A stretch of 17,835 nucleotides of DNA from an uncultured Lachnospiraceae bacterium (GTDB lineage: Bacteria > Bacillota > Clostridia > Lachnospirales > Lachnospiraceae), in NCBI GenBank assembly GCA_945788595.1, contig CALZMS010000003.1:1-17835 (forward strand), written 5' to 3'. The notes beneath the pieces are model-generated. The model made no database searches, was not told where the DNA came from, and was given only the letters and a program-made list of their open reading frames with translations. This document shows, in pieces, positions 14,698 to 17,835 of the stretch. Both the position numbers and the translations under genes were made by a program. Position 1 is the stretch's first letter, and each line of letters starts with the position of its first letter.

Positions 14698-15888
14698 TCA
14701 GATCAGATGTGGTTTATTTCCTTTTTCCAGGTCTTCCCATACCGGAGACATGCTTCGCAGATAGGCAACGACCTCTTTGACATTATTTACGATATAGTCC
14801 ATCTCTTCCGGCGTGTTCTCCGCTCCGATGGACAGGCGAAGGGATCCGTGAGCCACCTCATGGGGCAGTCCCAGGGCCAGAAGCACATGGCTGGGATCCA
14901 GTGATCCGGAAGTGCAGGCTGAACCGGAAGACGCACCGATTCCCCTCATATCCAGAAGAAGCAGCAAAGACTCTCCTTCAATACCTTCAAAACAGAAATT
15001 TACGGTTCCTGGCACGCGCTGTGAACGATCCCCGTTTAATCTTCCATGGGGGATTTCTGAAAGGCCTTCGATCAGCTGATCTCTCAGTCCGGCCACATAA
15101 GTATTTTCTTTTTCTCTGTTTTCACAGACCTCCTTAAAAGCGGCGGCCATACCGGCAATGGCCGGCAGATTTTCCGTGCCCGCGCGTTTACCTCTCTCCT
15201 GGGCACCGCCTTCGATCAGGTTTGTCAGCGGAATACCCTTACGGCAGTACAGCACGCCCACGCCTCTGGGGCCATAGAATTTGTGCGCTGAGAGCGCCAG
15301 AAAATCAATATTTTCCTTCACAACATCAATATCCAGACGTCCTGCTGCCTGCACGGCATCTGTATGGAACAAAATACCCTTTTCACGGCAGAATGCGCCG
15401 ATCTCTGCAATGGGCTGCAGGGTACCGATCTCGTTATTGGCATACATGATGGAGACACAGATGGTATCATCTCTGACAGCCGCTTTAAGCTCCTCAAGAC
15501 GGACGATGCCGTTTTCGTGTACCGGAAGCAGCGTCACCTCAAAGCCTTCCTTTTCCAGTCTCCGCAGGCTGTGCAGCACGGCATGATGTTCAAATGCCGT
15601 GGAAATGATGTGCTTCTTTCCTTTTTTCTTTCCAATCATTGCCGCTGTCAGAAGTGCCTGGTTATCGGCTTCACTGCCTCCGGAAGTAAAATAGATCTCC
15701 TCGGGTCTGGCATGCAGATATTTTGCCATGATCTCACGGCTCTCCCAGAGCTTTTCCGCAGCCTTCTGGCCGGGGGTATGCAAGCTTGACGGATTGCCGT
15801 AATAATTTTCCATACAGTCAAGCATAGCCTCTCTGGCCGCAGGTCCTGTGGCTGTTGTCGCCGCATGGTCAGCATATATATAATTCAT
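14698..15888 (-). CDS. nifS: Cysteine desulfurase, NifS/IscS type
   Basis: This 396-aa PLP enzyme converts cysteine to alanine and a persulfide that feeds NifU. Visible are YADHAATT (5-12), FTSGGSEADN (67-76), HH at 101-102, HTDAVQAAG (175-183), the PLP lysine K203 in SAHKFYGPRG, RAGTEN (235-240) and the catalytic C325 in SSGSACTSG. Length and motifs match group I desulfurases with the flexible Cys loop. AAGGAGG precedes the ATG closely. It is the first gene of the nifS-nifU operon. The Fe-S reductase and other Fe-S enzymes are clients in general, with no specific link to the upstream cluster seen. Confidence 0.95.
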   Translation of the reverse strand: MNYIYADHAATTATGPAAREAMLDCMENYYGNPSSLHTPGQKAAEKLWESREIMAKYLHARPEEIYFTSGGSEADNQALLTAAMIGKKKGKKHIISTAFEHHAVLHSLRRLEKEGFEVTLLPVHENGIVRLEELKAAVRDDTICVSIMYANNEIGTLQPIAEIGAFCREKGILFHTDAVQAAGRLDIDVVKENIDFLALSAHKFYGPRGVGVLYCRKGIPLTNLIEGGAQERGKRAGTENLPAIAGMAAAFKEVCENREKENTYVAGLRDQLIEGLSEIPHGRLNGDRSQRVPGTVNFCFEGIEGESLLLLLDMRGIGASSGSACTSGSLDPSHVLLALGLPHEVAHGSLRLSIGAENTPEEMDYIVNNVKEVVAYLRSMSPVWEDLEKGNKPHLI

Positions 15889-15929
15889 GGTAGTCCTCCT
15901 TAGTCATTTCACACCTTATTCCTATATGT

Positions 15930-15969
15930 TTACTAGGATTAAACTACCACGTTTTCCCCACCAAGTCAA
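15930..15969 (-). promoter_or_regulatory. Upstream region of nifS with TTGACT box and GTTTA-N7-TAAAC dyad
   Basis: The minus strand holds TTGACT (15964-15969), a good -35 box, but no clear -10 at 16-18 nt. A perfect inverted repeat GTTTA, 7 nt, TAAAC lies downstream, between there and the ATG. A dyad here could be an Fe-S-sensing repressor site of the Rrf2/IscR type, but I cannot match it to a known motif. Confidence 0.3.
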
Positions 15970-15993
15970 TAGGAAAAACATTATTTTCCGATT

Positions 15994-16878
15994 TTACGCC
16001 TGCAGACACTGTTTTACCTGCTCCACAAATCTTCTGGCCAGCATCGTAAGCTCCTTCTGGCTGTCCCAGACCAGCTTATACTCCACCGTTTTGACAGGAT
16101 CTACAATCTCTTTTTCCACGATGCCTGCCGGTGTATACTGATCATCCACCTTCGGGAAAATAGCAATTCCTACACCCTGCCGGGTCAGCTCCCTGGCATT
16201 TAAGAAACTGCTCATCTCACATACGATATTCAGTTTTCCCTCATAGCCCACAAACCAGCTCTCAATCTCCCTCACCCGGGATTTACGGGACGGCAAGATC
16301 AGTGTCTCGGTAAACAGCGACTGCAAAGGCACCGTATTCCCCTCTGCTTTTGCCAGCGGATGATCACTGGGAATCATGGCCACCCAGGGTGTAGTCTCCA
16401 CATCACAATATGCCAGCCGTTCATGGTCAAAAGGTTCTGCAATCAGTGCCAGATCCAGAAGGCCTTTTTGCATCCGCTCCACCACATCATCGGTACTGCC
16501 GTTCCATAACTCGTAATGTACATGGGGATATTCCCTGTGAAACGCAGAGATCCACTGGGACAAAAGCTGTGGTCCGCGTCCTTCAACCGTACCGATATAC
16601 AGCGTGCCGCTGATCCCGTTTTTCAGGTCTCCCACTTCTTCCCTTGCTTTCTCCATCAGCGCCACGATCTCCTCGCCTCTGCGCTTTAACAGTTCACCTT
16701 CTTCTGTCAGCTTCAGCCTCTTTTTACTTCTGTCAAAGAGCTCCACACCCAGTTCTTCCTCTAACTGATGCATCTGACGGCTCAGCGGTGGCTGCGCCAT
16801 ATGCAGGTTCTCCGCTGCTCTGGTAATATTGCATTCCCGGGCCACCTCCAGAAAATACTGTATTGTCCTTATATCCAT
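15994..16878 (-). CDS. LysR-family transcriptional regulator
   Basis: This 294-aa regulator has the LysR winged-helix at the N-terminus (MDIRTIQYFLEVARE, then ITRAAENLHMAQPPLSRQMH and LEEELGVELFDR, residues 1-60). The C-terminal substrate-binding domain has the usual YIGTVEGRG opening. I place the start at 16878, with GAGGGG 8 nt upstream and the canonical N-terminus; the longer in-frame start at 16947 adds 23 residues that run through the promoter palindrome. The target genes are not evident: no divergent gene lies beside it, since upstream is the 3' end of the HAD phosphatase gene. nifS/nifU lies downstream in the same direction with its own promoter-like region. Confidence 0.9.
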   Translation of the reverse strand: MDIRTIQYFLEVARECNITRAAENLHMAQPPLSRQMHQLEEELGVELFDRSKKRLKLTEEGELLKRRGEEIVALMEKAREEVGDLKNGISGTLYIGTVEGRGPQLLSQWISAFHREYPHVHYELWNGSTDDVVERMQKGLLDLALIAEPFDHERLAYCDVETTPWVAMIPSDHPLAKAEGNTVPLQSLFTETLILPSRKSRVREIESWFVGYEGKLNIVCEMSSFLNARELTRQGVGIAIFPKVDDQYTPAGIVEKEIVDPVKTVEYKLVWDSQKELTMLARRFVEQVKQCLQA

Positions 16879-16907
16879 CCTGACATCCCCTCTCCATACC
16901 CAAAAAG

Positions 16908-16926
16908 TATGATTATTATAATCATA
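16908..16926. promoter_or_regulatory. 19-bp perfect palindrome at the LysR gene promoter
   Basis: TATGATTATTATAATCATA reads the same on both strands apart from the central base and contains a TATAAT box on the minus strand (16915-16920). No good -35 lies 17 nt upstream. The site lies 30-48 nt before the LysR start codon. Its overlap with the -10 suggests autorepression. Confidence 0.45.
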
Positions 16927-16983
16927 TATGTATTTTTGTTTTTTCAAAAATCATGGTACATTAATACTGTTAAAAAGCTTTGT

Positions 16984-17026
16984 ATGCGGCAGGTTTCTCT
17001 ATCCTATATTCTTCCCCCTGCCGCAT
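16984..17026 (-). terminator. 10-bp stem-loop upstream of the LysR gene
   Basis: ATGCGGCAGG (16984-16993) pairs perfectly with CCTGCCGCAT (17017-17026) around a 23-nt loop. On the minus strand a CTTTTTA tract follows about 7 nt later. It may be a second, back-up terminator of the HAD phosphatase gene. Confidence 0.4.
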
Positions 17027-17049
17027 TTCCATAAAATAGACTATTAGAT

Positions 17050-17085
17050 AACGGAAGCTTCACTCGTCCATCTGAAGCTTCCGTT
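17050..17085 (-). terminator. 13-bp perfect stem-loop directly after the HAD gene stop codon
   Basis: Arms 17050-17062 and 17073-17085 are fully complementary (core ACGGAAGCTTCA) around a 10-nt loop. The stem starts with the base next to the stop codon at 17086. The U-tract is poor on the minus strand (TATCTAATAG) and better on the plus strand (TTTTATT). Confidence 0.65.
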
Positions 17086-17718
17086 TTATTGTGTCACCAG
17101 CCCGATCAGATCTTCAAACCTGTCGATTCGCCCCTGCGCATCCGAAATCTCTCCAAATCCATAGGCCGCGTAAATGATCGGCACACCCGATGCATGTGAA
17201 GCATCCGCATCCCCCTGCACATCACCCACATACACCGGATACTTAAGATGATTCCTCTCAACCACCAAAGAAATATTATCCGCCTTCAAAAGCCCCGTCC
17301 GTCCAAAGCTCTCCCAGTCCGTAAAATACCGTCCCGTATCATGAGCCTTAAAAAAAGCCTCAATATATCCATCCTGACAGTTGCTGACGATCATCAGCGG
17401 AAACCTCTCCGCCAGAGCCGCCAGCGTCTCCTTCAGCTTCGGGTACAACACACCGCCGACCTTCTCCATATACCGGTTCTCATATGCCATAACTTCCTCC
17501 CTCAGCACATCCTGCTGCTCCTTCGGCATATCCGGATAAAGCCGCGCAAAAAACTCCGTCATCGGCAGTCCCATACAGGCCTTCATATCCTCCAGACTAT
17601 GCGGAAACTCCACTCCCTGCCCCGTCAGATACTCCCTCCACGAATCATAAACAGCCACCGTCGAATCCCACAATGTACCATCCAGATCAAAAATAATTCC
17701 ATCCGTCTTGATCATCAT
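17086..17718 (-). CDS. HAD-superfamily hydrolase (phosphoglycolate-phosphatase-like)
   Basis: This 210-aa cytosolic phosphatase has all four HAD motifs: DLDGTLWDS (11-19, nucleophile and acid/base Asp), the IVSN segment (about 110-113), a Lys near 145 (GLLKADN), and VGDVQGDADAS in motif IV. The helical cap between motifs I and II is of the subclass I type seen in Gph/PGP-like enzymes, so small phosphate esters such as phosphoglycolate or sugar phosphates are likely substrates; which one cannot be read. Two adjacent ATG codons (17718 and 17715) follow an AAGGAAGG site. It is a single-gene unit. Its non-template strand is notably G-rich, as is its upstream region. Confidence 0.9.
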   Translation of the reverse strand: MMIKTDGIIFDLDGTLWDSTVAVYDSWREYLTGQGVEFPHSLEDMKACMGLPMTEFFARLYPDMPKEQQDVLREEVMAYENRYMEKVGGVLYPKLKETLAALAERFPLMIVSNCQDGYIEAFFKAHDTGRYFTDWESFGRTGLLKADNISLVVERNHLKYPVYVGDVQGDADASHASGVPIIYAAYGFGEISDAQGRIDRFEDLIGLVTQ

Positions 17719-17746
17719 CCATACCTTCCTTATATCATACTGACCA

Positions 17747-17817
17747 AACTATACCACACTCTCCCCAAAAAATCTATTTTATCCCCAACCAAATTCCCCC
17801 CATTCACAATTTTCCCC
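17747..17817 (-). promoter_or_regulatory. Promoter of the HAD gene within a strongly strand-asymmetric, G-tract region
   Basis: On the minus strand TGG-TATAGT gives an extended -10 near 17750. Upstream are four G-tracts of 4-6 bases (C-tracts at 17763-17766, 17783-17786, 17796-17801 and 17814-17817 on the plus strand). The plus strand from 17740 to the window end has almost no G. Confidence 0.35.
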
Positions 17818-17835
17818 ACCAAACCACTTGCAATC

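Noticed and set aside
15972..15989. GGAAAA/TTTTCC stem after the LysR gene as its terminator
   Set aside because: The stem is only 6 bp and A-T rich, and overlaps the nifS upstream region; too weak to list as a terminator.

Overview
The window looks like chromosomal DNA of an anaerobic Firmicute, most likely a gut Lachnospiraceae-type Clostridium. That placement is inferred from moderate GC, strong GGAGG-type ribosome binding sites, sigma-A type promoters, short intergenic spaces with stem-loop terminators, and the gene families present. It carries no rRNA, tRNA, CRISPR array, transposase or phage gene that I can see.

Layout. At the left edge is the 3' part of a DAHP synthase gene (aromatic amino acid synthesis, + strand). 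Positions 1293-12350 hold an accessory catabolic cluster, almost all on the minus strand. It reads as four transcription units: (a) a GPH-type MFS symporter followed by a URO-D-fold methyltransferase-like protein; (b) a second URO-D-fold protein followed by a DASS/SLC13 carboxylate-type transporter; (c) a third URO-D-fold protein followed by an old-yellow-enzyme / Fe-S / FAD reductase; (d) a PduO-type corrinoid adenosyltransferase fused to a GlcG/HbpS-like domain, with its own extended -10 promoter. A PucR-family regulator (+ strand, 12570-14123) is divergent from unit (c). A membrane protein of a zinc-ribbon family that has lost its zinc ribbons (+ strand, 4208-5278) sits between units (a) and (b) and looks unrelated. 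To the right are nifU and nifS (Fe-S assembly, minus), a LysR regulator (minus) and a HAD-family phosphatase (minus).

How the genes may work together. URO-D-fold proteins outside haem synthesis are typically corrinoid-dependent methyltransferases that demethylate small molecules such as methanol, methylamines, methyl halides or aryl methyl ethers. Three of them, two transporters, a corrinoid-handling enzyme, an enoate-reductase-like flavoenzyme and an adjacent regulator suggest uptake, demethylation and reduction of a methylated, probably carboxylated substrate such as a methoxycinnamate or another plant or host compound. The substrate is a guess. No B12-binding corrinoid protein, second methyltransferase or corrinoid activase lies in the window, so these must be elsewhere if the model is right.

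Regulation. A 20-bp element (TTTTGCACAAAT-N-CATT-N-GG) occurs upstream of units (b) and (c)/pucR with 18 of 20 identical bases. The GCACAAA core also lies just upstream of the unit (a) promoter, so a single regulon, plausibly under the PucR protein, is likely. Several genes on this strand end in unusually regular stem-loops. Two of them, between convergent genes, have arms of 43 and 47 bp. Every imperfect pair I found in six of the 3'-end stems is A-C on the plus strand and so G-U in minus-strand RNA, which assigns the stems to the minus-strand transcripts.
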